From: an uncultured Bacteroidota bacterium
GTDB lineage: Bacteria; Bacteroidota; Bacteroidia; Bacteroidales; P3
Assembly: GCA_902774845.1 (NCBI GenBank)
Contig: CACYJU010000007.1
Location: 38,320-102,319 of the forward strand
Direction: 5' to 3'
DNA length: 64,000 bases
The position numbers and the translations under genes were made by a program. Under the pieces are notes generated by a model. It ran no database searches. It was not told where the DNA came from and saw only the letters and a program-made list of their open reading frames with translations. Every line of letters starts with the position of its first letter. Position 1 is the first letter of the stretch. Below, in pieces: positions 49,996-59,649 of this stretch.

Positions 49996-50118
49996 CTATT
50001 TTTTTTTAAAATTTTTAGTCTTGACTATTCTCACACCTGGCAAATAATTTCTCCATTGACATACTTGTTATTTACGAACGGTGCAATAATACCATGATTC
50101 TTTGCGTTTTCTTTTGGT

Positions 50119-50126
50119 TACCTTTG
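50119..50126 (+). promoter_or_regulatory. -7 box for aroE
   Basis: TACCTTTG ends 11 bases before the aroE ATG, so transcription should start about 5 bases before it. This nearly leaderless arrangement also excludes the in-frame ATG at 50102. Confidence 0.55.
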
Positions 50127-50137
50127 CATCTTCATTC

Positions 50138-50878
50138 ATGCATCACTTTGCTCTTATCGGTCATCCTCTTGGGCATTCGCTTTCCCAAACCCTCTTCGAC
50201 GAAACATTCGCAGGACGGCACGATTACGTGATGCTCGACATAGAGTCTCTCGACGGCTTGCGACAGATTATCAAAGAACATCGGCTTTCTGGATTCAACG
50301 TCACCATACCGTACAAACTGAAAATCCTCCCGTTCCTCGACCGGCTGACCCTCGAAGCGGAAGAGGTGGGTGCGGTGAACTGCGTGCGTATCGAATCCGA
50401 CGGAACCCTCACTGGACACAATACCGACTCGGAAGCATTTTTTGATCAACTTAGGATGTCTTGTACAAGGCTACCAAAGATGGCTCTGATCCTGGGTACT
50501 GGTGGAGCGGCAAGGGCTGTGGCTTCAGCACTTCGGAGAATGGGTATTGACTACCGCTTCGTCTCCCGAAACCCATCAATCCACCAATCCATCACTCCCA
50601 TCATCTCCTACGAGGAAGCCTACGCGATGACAGACGCTGTGTCCTTAATCGTGAACGCTACCCCTGTGGGGATGGCTCCTATATCAGACAAATCACCTTG
50701 GGACCGTCCTGAACTATTTTCTAAAAAAAATCTGATCTACGACCTCATATACAACCCCTCCCCTACCCGCCTGATGCAAGAAGCCGCATCAATGGGTGCA
50801 AAGGTAAAAGACGGCCTCGAGATGCTGAGGCGGCAAGCCGTGTTGTCGTGGGAGTTTTGGGGAATTATTGACCGCTGA
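50138..50878 (+). CDS. aroE: Shikimate dehydrogenase
   Basis: The 246-residue enzyme has the shikimate site [12 protein letters not shown] and NVTIPYK (catalytic Lys), GHNTDSEAF (catalytic Asp) and the NADPH loop [16 protein letters not shown], then VNATPVGM. It reduces 3-dehydroshikimate in aromatic amino acid synthesis, which also supplies tyrosine for the ammonia-lyase operon. It is the only plus-strand gene between 46.7 and 63.8 kb and overlaps mnmA tail-to-tail by 14 bases. Confidence 0.94.
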   Translation: MHHFALIGHPLGHSLSQTLFDETFAGRHDYVMLDIESLDGLRQIIKEHRLSGFNVTIPYKLKILPFLDRLTLEAEEVGAVNCVRIESDGTLTGHNTDSEAFFDQLRMSCTRLPKMALILGTGGAARAVASALRRMGIDYRFVSRNPSIHQSITPIISYEEAYAMTDAVSLIVNATPVGMAPISDKSPWDRPELFSKKNLIYDLIYNPSPTRLMQEAASMGAKVKDGLEMLRRQAVLSWEFWGIIDR

Positions 50879-51935
50879 CTATCTCGCCACTTGCGACCAC
50901 CAAATGGGCGTTTTCGTCGTAGATGGTGGCATACTGTCCGGCAGCAATACCCTGTATACGTGTGTCTGACTCAATCCGCACTTTGTCTCCCTCTCGATGC
51001 AGAGTGGCGTCAGCAATATCGGGAGTATGGCGTATCTTGAACTTCACGCGCCGTTCGGTGAAGTCGCCCCAGATATCCTTGCTCAAATAGTGGAACCCTG
51101 TAAGCTCAATCCTGTTGCCATACTGTGTGGCTGGGTCGTAACCCTGTGAGACATAAAGGATATTCTCGGCTATATCTTTCTTCACCACGAACCAAGGACC
51201 GCCGCTTAGGAGAAGTCCCTTGCGCTGCCCGATGGTGTGGAACCAGTAGCCTTTGTGCTTACCTAGCTTACGTCCGGTTTCCAACTCCACGATGTCGCCC
51301 TCTCGCTCTCCGAGATAGCGGCGCAGAAAGTCGTTATAGTTAATCTTCCCCAGGAAGCAGATTCCCTGCGAGTCTTTACGTTCAGCGCTGGGCAGATGGG
51401 CCGCACGGGCGATGTCTCTCACCTCGGATTTCATAAGATGCCCTATGGGGAACATGAGCTTTGAAATCTGATGGCTGTCAAGCTGCGAGAGAAAGTCCGT
51501 CTGATCTTTCAATGGATCTTTGGCGGTAGCGAGAAACTGCACACCGTCGACGATATCGGTAGTTGCGTAATGGCCTGTGGCGATGCGGTCGAAATCTTTC
51601 CCACAGCGATCCTCAAAAGCACCGAACTTGATGAGTTTGTTGCACATCACATCCGGGTTGGGGGTGAGGCCACGACGCACGGTGTCGATGGTGTACGACA
51701 CCACCTTCTCCCAATACTCTTTGTGCAGGTCGACCACCTCAAAGGGGCAACCGTACTTCTGCGCCAGCCACGTTACAATCTCTATGTCCTCTTCAGCGGG
51801 ACAGTCGGTATAGCCGTCTTCCTCCTCTTTACCTATGCGGATATAAAACAACGCGGGGTCGTAGCCCTGCTCCTTGAGCAGATGCACCACCGCCGAACTG
51901 TCGACGCCGCCCGAAACCAATGCCGCTATAGTCAT
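50865..51935 (-). CDS. mnmA: tRNA-specific 2-thiouridylase
   Basis: The 356-residue enzyme has the PP-loop [16 protein letters not shown] and the two catalytic cysteines in [15 protein letters not shown] and [17 protein letters not shown], with [12 protein letters not shown]. It thiolates U34 of tRNA-Lys, -Glu and -Gln. The insertion [19 protein letters not shown] is the form seen in a second MnmA class of Bacteroidota, so another mnmA may exist elsewhere in the genome. Confidence 0.95.
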   Translation of the reverse strand: MTIAALVSGGVDSSAVVHLLKEQGYDPALFYIRIGKEEEDGYTDCPAEEDIEIVTWLAQKYGCPFEVVDLHKEYWEKVVSYTIDTVRRGLTPNPDVMCNKLIKFGAFEDRCGKDFDRIATGHYATTDIVDGVQFLATAKDPLKDQTDFLSQLDSHQISKLMFPIGHLMKSEVRDIARAAHLPSAERKDSQGICFLGKINYNDFLRRYLGEREGDIVELETGRKLGKHKGYWFHTIGQRKGLLLSGGPWFVVKKDIAENILYVSQGYDPATQYGNRIELTGFHYLSKDIWGDFTERRVKFKIRHTPDIADATLHREGDKVRIESDTRIQGIAAGQYATIYDENAHLVVASGEIVSGQ

Positions 51936-51964
51936 TGCTTGAATATGTGATGTCTTATCTATGA

Positions 51965-53671
51965 CTATTCATCTACTCGCTTCGTACCCACAATAGCTTC
52001 GGAAACGTTGATGACATAGTCGCCAAGTTTCTCATAGAGAGCATACAAACCGCTGTAGGCGTTTCCAATGGAATAGTCGTAAGTACCTTGTTTCAAAGCC
52101 TCGAGATGCTTAGCACGCAGCTCGTCACGATAGATATTTATATCATGCTCAGCTGCGTATGCGGCATCGAGGTCAGCGTGATCATAGTCGTGCAAGTTGG
52201 CGTCCATCACGTCGAGGGCTTTCTGCACCAGCTCAGTCATGTGGTCGAGGTTAGTGTTGAGACCTTCGTCGAAATGCACAGCATCCTCTCGTTTGTTCTT
52301 GCGGGTGATACCAATCTGGTAGACAGCGTCGCCGATGCTCTCTAGGTTGTCGATGATACGCAGCATCGAACCTATACGCTCTGAAGCATGCTGGCTCACA
52401 TCGCCCGAACCTACACGGGTAAGGAATTTGGATATTTCCATCTCCATACGGTCGGTGATGCCTTCATATTTGGAGATACGCGCAAGTACAGCGTCAAACT
52501 CCTCCTCGTTCTTGGCGGTACGCAAACCCGGAAGGAAGGTGTACATACGCAGTACACGTTTCGAGAACTCAAGTATCTCTGACTTGGCACTCTGCAGGTT
52601 GAGCTCGGCTGTAGAAAGCAATGTGGGCTCCAAATAGGTGAGACGGAACTCCTCTTCGCCCTCGCCCTTCTTGTCGGGCACCATAAGTGTAACGAGCTTC
52701 TCAATCTGTGGTATGAAGAACGCGAGAACAATTGTGGTAACTACGTTGAAAAGTGTGTGGAACACCGTGATAGCCAAAGGCAGAAGCGGTATGTTGGGCA
52801 GAAGCGAATCAAGCTGGCGTGAGATGAACATCACTCCGTTGCAGATGGGATAGAAGGGGATTATGAAAAGCAAGGCTCCGGCCACGTTGAAGACGAGGTG
52901 TGCTCGTGCAGTGCGTTTGCCGGTGGTTCCTGTGGTCATGGCTACCACCTGTGCGGTGAGTGTGGTGCCGAGGTTCTGTCCTATGACCAGCGCAATCGAT
53001 GTAGGAAAGTTTATCCATCCCTGGCTGGCCATCAGCAGTATGACCGCAGTCATAGCGGATGATGTCTGAAGGATGATACACAAGATGGCTCCCACAACGA
53101 TGAACAAGAGTATTGACCAATAACCCCAATGTCCCCACGAGGCAATCTTTTCGGCCACGTCTTCATCAAGCGGCGGCACCGAATCGCCCATGAGGCCAAG
53201 TCCGAGAATAAGCAATGCAAGACCTATGATGGTTTGACCCAGATATTGCATTCTGTTCTTCTTGCTGAAGATGAAGAATAGACTTATGGCAGCGATAATC
53301 ATAGGCATCAGAGGCACTTTGGCGTCTCCACCATTGCCTCCAAGTCCAAAGATAGTGATAATCCACGCTGTGACGGTAGTACCGATGTTGGCTCCCATCA
53401 CCACCGCAATAGCTCCACCCAGCGTCAACAAACCGGCGCCAGCGAAACCAACAGTCATCACCGTCGTTGCTGTAGAGCTCTGAATGATAGCGGTCACACC
53501 TGTACCTGCAAGAATTCCGCTGATAGGTTTGCCCGTGATTTTAGTAAGGATGTGGCGCAGTTTCGAACCGGCAAACTTCTGAAGCCCCTCACTCATCAAC
53601 TTCAAAGCGAACAGGAAAATCGTCAGCGCGCCGGCGAGTTTCAGGAGAGTGATTGCAATTTCTCCAAACAT
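51965..53671 (-). CDS. Na+/phosphate symporter, NptA/YjbB family with PhoU-like domain
   Basis: The 568-residue protein has two inverted QSS repeats, [20 protein letters not shown] and [17 protein letters not shown], in a membrane domain of about 340 residues. A helical C-terminal PhoU-like domain follows ([16 protein letters not shown] and [18 protein letters not shown]). Members take up phosphate with Na+; the PhoU-like part may regulate flux. It begins 29 bases before mnmA on the same strand. Confidence 0.93.
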   Translation of the reverse strand: MFGEIAITLLKLAGALTIFLFALKLMSEGLQKFAGSKLRHILTKITGKPISGILAGTGVTAIIQSSTATTVMTVGFAGAGLLTLGGAIAVVMGANIGTTVTAWIITIFGLGGNGGDAKVPLMPMIIAAISLFFIFSKKNRMQYLGQTIIGLALLILGLGLMGDSVPPLDEDVAEKIASWGHWGYWSILLFIVVGAILCIILQTSSAMTAVILLMASQGWINFPTSIALVIGQNLGTTLTAQVVAMTTGTTGKRTARAHLVFNVAGALLFIIPFYPICNGVMFISRQLDSLLPNIPLLPLAITVFHTLFNVVTTIVLAFFIPQIEKLVTLMVPDKKGEGEEEFRLTYLEPTLLSTAELNLQSAKSEILEFSKRVLRMYTFLPGLRTAKNEEEFDAVLARISKYEGITDRMEMEISKFLTRVGSGDVSQHASERIGSMLRIIDNLESIGDAVYQIGITRKNKREDAVHFDEGLNTNLDHMTELVQKALDVMDANLHDYDHADLDAAYAAEHDINIYRDELRAKHLEALKQGTYDYSIGNAYSGLYALYEKLGDYVINVSEAIVGTKRVDE

Positions 53672-53726
53672 AAATAGCTGTTATTTAGTATTATATAAAG
53701 ATATATTGAATATCTGTTGGGCAATG

Positions 53727-53734
53727 CAAATGTA
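53727..53734 (-). promoter_or_regulatory. Possible -7 box for the Na/Pi symporter gene
   Basis: TACATTTG on the minus strand fits TAnnTTTG, 55 bases before the start. There is no supporting -33 box, and the surrounding AT-rich sequence could give it by chance. Confidence 0.35.
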
Positions 53735-53790
53735 ATGTAAATTGTTGATTTGTATAAAAAAAATATTAGAACTTATCAACCATAAAAACA

Positions 53791-53827
53791 TAAAAAAGAA
53801 GGGAGAACCAAGCTTGTGGTTCCCCCC
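53791..53827 (-). terminator. Intrinsic terminator after the S46 peptidase gene
   Basis: GAACCA and TGGTTC enclose a 6-base loop, with outer G-C pairs after one mismatch, followed on the minus strand by CTTCTTTTTTA. It is 24 bases past the stop at 53851. Confidence 0.8.
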
Positions 53828-53850
53828 TCAAAAAGGTTGAAGACAACGGG

Positions 53851-56022
53851 TTATTTCACGATGTCTATCTCGTCGATGAGGTTCTTTGCCCCAGCGTATT
53901 TGTCGATGACCCAGAGCATATAGCGAGAGTCGAGACAGATGCAGCGCTGCAGGTTCTCCTCAAAGTCGATATCGCCGCTCATAGCTTCGCTGTTGCCGTC
54001 GAAGGCAAGACCTATAAGGTTACCGTTGGCATCGATTACGGGCGAGCCCGAGTTACCACCGGTAATGTCGTTGTTGGTGATAAAACAGGTTGGCAGCTGT
54101 CCTTTGCTGTTGGCATAGCGACCGTAATCCTGTGCGTAGTAGAGGGTCTTCAGATGTACCGGAACCTCAAACTCACCTCCTACCGGTCCTTCTTTTTGTA
54201 TCACACCGTCGAGGGTCGTGTAGTGACTGTAGGATACAGCGTCTTTCGGGCTGTAGGCCATCACATTACCATAGGTGAAGCGGATGGTGGAGTTGGCATC
54301 TGGAGCAAGGAGATGCTTGCCGGCGTTAATCTGCAGGATTCCGTCGACAAAATCTCTTGTACCGCGACTCAGCCCTTCAGCCGACTCTTTCGGTATGCGA
54401 GAGTACACCTCGCGGTATTTGGTGTAGGTCTCCATAGCAGCCACGAAGATCGGGTCTTTGTCGAGAACTTTGCGGCTCGGCTTGTCGAGGAATTTATTGA
54501 AAGCTTCCTCGTTGGCGAAGATGCTCTTAGCGAAGAGCTCCTGGGTATATTTATTAAAGTCGCCCTTATATTTCTTGTCGGCCGCCTTCAGGAAATCGGG
54601 ACAGTAGCGCTGTTCCATATTGGCGTACACATATTTCGTCATAGCCGCGAAGAGCTTCATCTCGGTTGCCTGGTTGTAGTCTTTGTAGAACTCGGCCGCC
54701 TTCTTGCGCACTTGGTCGATGGCCTCGCCACGAGCATAGCGGTCTTCCATATCGAGTATCTCCTGCAGGCCGACGCCTGTTCCTACTGCCTGCCAGATAA
54801 TCTCAGGACCTTCAAGCAATCCCTCGTCGAGGTACATCATAGCGGCTCTGTAGGGACGACGGTCTTTGTAACCATCGCTAATGAGCTGCAGCGCCTGCTG
54901 GTATTTCGGAAGCTGGCCGAGTGCCCATTTAGAAAATTCCTGCTCTGTCTGGCGTTTCACCTTCAAGGTGTTCAGCTGTTTCAGAGCTTTGTTTTGTTCG
55001 TTGCTGTATTTCCAATAGTTCGAGCACGAAGCGTATTTCGAAGCATACTGGATGCGGGTCTTCTGGCTGGCAGCCATCTCCTCACGCAGGATGTTGATCT
55101 TCACCGTGCGGATCTCATAGCGCAGCTTGTTAGTCACATCCATTGTCTCCTCCAAACCATAGGAGGTGAGGAAGCGGTTGGTGGTGCCGGGGAATCCCAT
55201 AACCATAGCGTAGTCGCCGTCGTTGAGCTCCTTGATGCTCACCGGGAGGTGATGCTTGGGTTTCAGAGGGACGTTGTTCTTGCTGTAGGGAGCGGGAGTG
55301 CCGTCGGGGGCGGTGTAGATGCGGAACAGCGAGAAGTCGCAAGTATGACGGGGCCACGACCAGTTGTCGGTGTCGCCGCCGAACTTACCCATCGACGAAG
55401 GAGGAGCACCAACCAGACGCACATCCTTGTAAATCTTGTGGATGAAGAGGAAGTACTGGTTGCCGTTGAACATCTCTTTCACCGTTGCCTCGCAGCCAGG
55501 GTTCTCTTTCTTTGCCTTTTCTGCGATCTCTTTCGAGAGGCGAGCCACTGTCTTGGCGCGGTCACCCTCGCTCATATCATCCGACATAGCGGTGAGGATA
55601 CTGTTGGTCACATCTTCCATACGCACGAGAATCGAAGCGGTCAATCCAGGATTGGGCAGCTCTTCTTCTTTCGTGTAAGCCCAGAAGCCGTCGCGCAGAT
55701 AGTCGTGCTGCACGGTCGAGTGCTCCTGCAGCTTGCCGTATCCGCAGTGGTGGTTGGTAGACACCAATCCTTGGTCGGAGATGATCTCTCCTGTACAGAA
55801 GTGCCAGAAAGGACGGCCGTCGTTGCCGAGGCCCACTATGGCGTCTTTCAGACAGCTTTTGTTGACGCTGTACACATCTTCAGGTGAAAGTTTGAAGCCA
55901 GCTTTCTGCATGTCGGCATAGCTCTTTCCGACAAGCGAGAGCAGCCACATGCCTTCGTCGGCATACAATTTAGGCATTGCGCAAACCAATGCCAAAAGTG
56001 CTGTAATTACAAGTTTTTTCAT
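53851..56022 (-). CDS. S46 dipeptidyl-peptidase, DPP7-type
   Basis: The 723-residue secreted peptidase has a signal peptide (to about Ala21), the catalytic His in STNHHCGYGKLQ, Asp in DTDNWSWPRHTCDF and Ser in GGNSGSPVIDANG. Eighteen residues after the Ser, the S1-defining position reads Gly in AFDGNSEAM; Porphyromonas DPP11 has Arg there and prefers acidic P1, while DPP7 has Gly and prefers hydrophobic P1. It removes dipeptides from oligopeptides in the periplasm, feeding amino acid catabolism. Confidence 0.92.
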   Translation of the reverse strand: MKKLVITALLALVCAMPKLYADEGMWLLSLVGKSYADMQKAGFKLSPEDVYSVNKSCLKDAIVGLGNDGRPFWHFCTGEIISDQGLVSTNHHCGYGKLQEHSTVQHDYLRDGFWAYTKEEELPNPGLTASILVRMEDVTNSILTAMSDDMSEGDRAKTVARLSKEIAEKAKKENPGCEATVKEMFNGNQYFLFIHKIYKDVRLVGAPPSSMGKFGGDTDNWSWPRHTCDFSLFRIYTAPDGTPAPYSKNNVPLKPKHHLPVSIKELNDGDYAMVMGFPGTTNRFLTSYGLEETMDVTNKLRYEIRTVKINILREEMAASQKTRIQYASKYASCSNYWKYSNEQNKALKQLNTLKVKRQTEQEFSKWALGQLPKYQQALQLISDGYKDRRPYRAAMMYLDEGLLEGPEIIWQAVGTGVGLQEILDMEDRYARGEAIDQVRKKAAEFYKDYNQATEMKLFAAMTKYVYANMEQRYCPDFLKAADKKYKGDFNKYTQELFAKSIFANEEAFNKFLDKPSRKVLDKDPIFVAAMETYTKYREVYSRIPKESAEGLSRGTRDFVDGILQINAGKHLLAPDANSTIRFTYGNVMAYSPKDAVSYSHYTTLDGVIQKEGPVGGEFEVPVHLKTLYYAQDYGRYANSKGQLPTCFITNNDITGGNSGSPVIDANGNLIGLAFDGNSEAMSGDIDFEENLQRCICLDSRYMLWVIDKYAGAKNLIDEIDIVK

Positions 56023-56070
56023 TGTGTTGTTATTTTTAGTTTTCTTTATTGCGTAGATTTGTCGTTACCA

Positions 56071-57399
56071 CTATTTCTTCTTAAACCACGAGAAGATGTC
56101 CTTATAGGTTATCTTCTTTCCGTAGAGCAGGATGCCGCGTTTGTATATGCGTCCGGCCACCCATGTGTTGAGCGGCACGAACAGCAGAAGGACTCCCACA
56201 GAAACCGCAGCCTCCCAGATGGGTACCCCGAACGGTATCCTTATCATCATAGCCACAGGCGAAGTGAACGGTATCACCGAAAGCCAGGTGGCGAGCGACC
56301 CTGACGGCTCGTTGATTATCGCCGGCATCAGCACCATCACCAGCATCAGCGGTATCGTTACCGGCAACGAGAACTGCTGTGCGTTCGTGTCTACATCCAC
56401 CAACGCTCCAACTCCGGCAAAGAGGGTTGCGTAGAAGAAATAACCCAGCACGAAGTAAATCAGGAACATCGTAATAATCAGCGGGAAGTCGATAGCAGTA
56501 AGCCCTTGCACCAATTCGGTCACCACCGGAGCGTCATTCAACGCCTGCATCTGCTCTACCGCATCGGTACCTTTGGTTGCTACCTCGGTCATATTCTGCC
56601 TTGCCTTAGCTGCTTCGAAGAGCTCGGGATTGGTGGCTTGTATGCCCACAAAACCTACCATCGAAAGCATTATCCACAAGGCAAACTGAGTCAACCCCAC
56701 GAAGCCGATTCCTATCACCTTACCCATCATAAGCTGGAAAGGTTTGACGCTCGACACAATCACCTCCACTATGCGCGAGGTCTTCTCCTCCGACACTCCG
56801 CTCATCACCTGCGAGCCGAAGGTCAGAACCACCATGAATATGACCAAACCCAGCACAAGACCTATGGCCGACTTCACCTCGGTGAAGGCCTCTTTGCCAG
56901 TTTCCATATCCTTGGTGTGGAGTTTTATGCGGGTGGCGTTCACTTGGTCGAATTCCTCCTGTGTGATGCCGTGCACGTCCTGCAGTATGATGGTGCGGAT
57001 GTGGCTCTGCAGCTGTTCCGACACATCGCTCTGCAAGCTGGCCGAAGGCGACGAACCCTGATAGTAGAGGAAAGCATCACCCGGGATGGTGGTCTCCCTC
57101 GCCGGGATATACAGCACCGCCGACACCGAGTCCTCCTCGGTCATACGACGCTGCGCATAGTCGAGACTTCCGGCATACTGATAGACAATCTCTTTCGACG
57201 ATTTGAAGGCTCCGTCGAAAAGTTTCGTATCATCCACCACCAGCACGGTGGTCTTCTCCTGTGGCCGCACCGCAAGGTATATGGGAATGGCATAAAGTCC
57301 GGCAAGCAGCAACGGCACCACGATGGTGAGTATCCAGAACGATTTTTTCTTGACACGCGAAAGATATTCGCGACTTATGATTAAGAGTATTTTCTTCAT
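56071..57399 (-). CDS. ABC transporter permease (ABC-2/NatB-like)
   Basis: The 442-residue protein has one N-terminal transmembrane helix (ILTIVVPLLLAGLYAIPIYL), a large extracytoplasmic domain (about 45-180) and five or six C-terminal helices, the ABC2_membrane_3 layout. It starts 1 base after the ATPase stop (57401). The ATG at 57399 is preferred over 57423, which overlaps that gene. With the ATPase it forms an exporter resembling the Na+ efflux system NatAB; the substrate is not predictable. Confidence 0.9.
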   Translation of the reverse strand: MKKILLIISREYLSRVKKKSFWILTIVVPLLLAGLYAIPIYLAVRPQEKTTVLVVDDTKLFDGAFKSSKEIVYQYAGSLDYAQRRMTEEDSVSAVLYIPARETTIPGDAFLYYQGSSPSASLQSDVSEQLQSHIRTIILQDVHGITQEEFDQVNATRIKLHTKDMETGKEAFTEVKSAIGLVLGLVIFMVVLTFGSQVMSGVSEEKTSRIVEVIVSSVKPFQLMMGKVIGIGFVGLTQFALWIMLSMVGFVGIQATNPELFEAAKARQNMTEVATKGTDAVEQMQALNDAPVVTELVQGLTAIDFPLIITMFLIYFVLGYFFYATLFAGVGALVDVDTNAQQFSLPVTIPLMLVMVLMPAIINEPSGSLATWLSVIPFTSPVAMMIRIPFGVPIWEAAVSVGVLLLFVPLNTWVAGRIYKRGILLYGKKITYKDIFSWFKKK

Positions 57400-57400
57400 A

Positions 57401-58306
57401 TCACTGCCTGCTAACTGCTTCAATAAAAATATCGTTCATCGAAGGTAGAATCTCCTGCAAAGCCGACACCTGTCCTTGACTCATCACAGCTGACAGCAGG
57501 TCGTTGGAGCTGGCCGTTGGAGGCAGGCTCACGTCGGCCGTATAAACACCCTTCTCCTCTTTGCCGTTTGTCACCACAAACTCTGTAGGCATCGTTATTG
57601 TACGGCTGTCCGTGCAGCGAATCTCCAGATGGAACATGTTCTTTCTGTACGACTGACGAATCTCTTTCACGTTGCCGTTCAGCACCACCTGCGAGTGGTT
57701 TATCAGCGCTATGTCGTCGCAGATCTCCTCCACCGACGACATATTGTGGGTCGAGAAGATTACCGTAGCCCCCTCGTCGCGGAGCCTCAGGATCTCTTTC
57801 TTCAGCAGGGTGGCGTTCACGGGGTCGAAGCCGCTGAAGGGTTCATCGAAGATAAGCAGTTTCGGGTTGTGCAGCACCGTGGTGACGAACTGCACCTTCT
57901 GCTGCATTCCCTTCGACAGCTCTTCCACCTTGCGGTTCCACCAGGTGTCTATCTCCAGGTGTTTGAACCACCACCGCAGCCGCTTCTCGGCTTCGGTTCT
58001 GGAAAGACCTTTCAGCTGTGCCAGATATAACGCCTGCTCGCCAACTTTCATCTTCTTGTACAAACCGCGTTCTTCTGGCAGATAGCCTATGTGCTCCACA
58101 TCCGACAGACGGATCTCGTGACCGTCGAAGATGACCTTGCCCTCGTCCGACTGCAGTATCTGGTTGATGATACGAATCAGCGTCGACTTGCCGGCTCCGT
58201 TAGGTCCGAGCAAGCCGAATATGCGCCCCTTCGACACATCTATCGAGACATCGTGGAGCGCATAGAAATCGCCGAATTGTTTTGTTACATGTTCTGCTTG
58301 AAGCAT
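57401..58306 (-). CDS. ABC transporter ATP-binding protein (NatA-like)
   Basis: The 301-residue ATPase has Walker A LLGPNGAGKSTLIRI, Q loop region GYLPEERGLYKKMKVGE, signature ELSKGMQQKVQF, Walker B KLLIFDEPFSGFDPVN and the H-loop STHNMSSVEEI. GLYKKMKV and the C-terminal DUF4162-like domain are typical of NatA-type exporters. It partners with the permease directly downstream. Confidence 0.94.
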   Translation of the reverse strand: MLQAEHVTKQFGDFYALHDVSIDVSKGRIFGLLGPNGAGKSTLIRIINQILQSDEGKVIFDGHEIRLSDVEHIGYLPEERGLYKKMKVGEQALYLAQLKGLSRTEAEKRLRWWFKHLEIDTWWNRKVEELSKGMQQKVQFVTTVLHNPKLLIFDEPFSGFDPVNATLLKKEILRLRDEGATVIFSTHNMSSVEEICDDIALINHSQVVLNGNVKEIRQSYRKNMFHLEIRCTDSRTITMPTEFVVTNGKEEKGVYTADVSLPPTASSNDLLSAVMSQGQVSALQEILPSMNDIFIEAVSRQ

Positions 58307-58326
58307 TCTCTGTAGGTTGTGTTTTA

Positions 58327-58890
58327 TTACTTCACCAATTCGAGCAGATCCTGCTCGGTTGCGTTGTTGAGCAGCTTGCCCGCTTTCCAGTTGGCTTTCG
58401 GATAGGCAGCCTTGAGGTCGGCACAGGCCTTGTCTATCGTGCTGCCGCCCGAAGTGGCGAACGGGATGATGGTCTTGCCTCTATGGTCGAACGACTCCAT
58501 GAAGGTGTTGATAATCGTCGGGCAGGTATACCACCAGATCGGGAATCCCACACATATCACATCGTAGTCCTCCGGGTTGAGCTCGCCCTTCACTATGGCG
58601 GGACGCGAGCTCTTGTCCTTCATCTCGAGGGTCGAACGCGAGTTCTTGTCCCTCCAGTCGAGGTCGGCTTCGGTGTAGCGTTGTTCAGGAACTATCTCCA
58701 TGATATCGGCACCTATGGCGCTGGCGAGCCTCTCGGCCACACCTTTGGTCACTCCCGATGCGGAGAAGTAGGTCACTAATGTCTTCATCTCTTTCGTCTG
58801 GTTTTCGTTGTTTTCTTCTTTCGTAGCCTTCTGTGAGCAGGCGCTCAATGCGAACATCGCAGCCACAGTCAGCAAAATCAGTCGTTTCAT
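58327..58890 (-). CDS. Flavodoxin-domain lipoprotein
   Basis: The 187-residue protein has a lipoprotein signal (LTVAAMFALSAC, then SQKATKEE) and a Flavodoxin_4 domain with the FMN phosphate loop TYFSASGVTKGVAERLA. IMEIVPEQRYTEADLDWRD, VGFPIWWYTCPTIINTFME and FATSGGSTIDKA follow. Such proteins are electron carriers or quinone reductases; the lipid anchor puts this one in the envelope. It lies 20 bases upstream of the ABC ATPase gene. Confidence 0.9.
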   Translation of the reverse strand: MKRLILLTVAAMFALSACSQKATKEENNENQTKEMKTLVTYFSASGVTKGVAERLASAIGADIMEIVPEQRYTEADLDWRDKNSRSTLEMKDKSSRPAIVKGELNPEDYDVICVGFPIWWYTCPTIINTFMESFDHRGKTIIPFATSGGSTIDKACADLKAAYPKANWKAGKLLNNATEQDLLELVK

Positions 58891-58902
58891 ATTTGTCGCT
58901 TG

Positions 58903-59622
58903 TTATTTCACCACCAGTTTCTTCATGCCGAAGCTCTTGTTGCCCTGACGGATGCCATAGAGGTACACCCCTTTGTGGAGGCTTTCTACATTGAGGTTCA
59001 TCGAGCCGTTGCCGCTCACATACTGCTGCATCACCTCGCGGCCGGCTACGTCAACCATCACAAACTGAGCCGTTCCTTCAACTGCATACTCCACGGTGAC
59101 GTTCGACACAGCGGGATTGGGATAGACTCTGGTGATATTGGCGATAGCGGCCTCGTTGATGGAGTTGCTGCTATAGGTGACGGTAACGTGGAAGGTCAGG
59201 ACGACGGCGTCGGTGGTGCGGTTGTGCAACTTCACGGTGAATCCCTCAGAAGTGCCGCTCACAGCTGTGCTGGGGATTGAGAAATGCACAGACAGACCGT
59301 TTTTGGTTTCGCCAGCCGGCACATCCACGTTTGACTGGGTGACGTTAGGTTGGCACATATTGCCACAAACGGCCGACACAGAGAAGGTGTTGCCGGCAGG
59401 AGTCTCCGTCATAAGTGTCCAGTGACCGTCTTCGGTGTCGGTGTTCACGAGTACGAGGTCGAGGAGAGCATCCTCGAAGGCGGGACTTGCCTTACTCGAG
59501 GTGGTTAAAGTGATTTCGCCACCCTCGGTTACAGCGTTTCCCTCGTGAGTGAGCGTGAATGTCTGTGCATTGGCTATCATAGCCATTGCGATTAAGCTGA
59601 CAATTGATAAAACTTTTTTCAT
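58903..59622 (-). CDS. Small secreted protein with type IX secretion C-terminal sorting domain
   Basis: The 239-residue protein has a signal peptide (MKKVLSIVSLIAMAMIANAQ), a single beta-sandwich-like domain (about 21-155) and a T9SS type A sorting domain starting ITRVYPNPAVSNVTVEY and ending GVYLYGIRQGNKSFGMKKLV. It should be exported and anchored or released at the surface. The function of the passenger is unknown; it is small for a T9SS cargo. Confidence 0.85.
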   Translation of the reverse strand: MKKVLSIVSLIAMAMIANAQTFTLTHEGNAVTEGGEITLTTSSKASPAFEDALLDLVLVNTDTEDGHWTLMTETPAGNTFSVSAVCGNMCQPNVTQSNVDVPAGETKNGLSVHFSIPSTAVSGTSEGFTVKLHNRTTDAVVLTFHVTVTYSSNSINEAAIANITRVYPNPAVSNVTVEYAVEGTAQFVMVDVAGREVMQQYVSGNGSMNLNVESLHKGVYLYGIRQGNKSFGMKKLVVK

Positions 59623-59649
59623 AGTGTTGTATTTTAGGTTTGTTATTAT

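Noticed and set aside
54154..55887. A 577-codon open frame on the plus strand
   Set aside because: It is antisense to the S46 peptidase, which has a signal peptide and full catalytic motifs; the long frame follows from the codon composition of the real gene.
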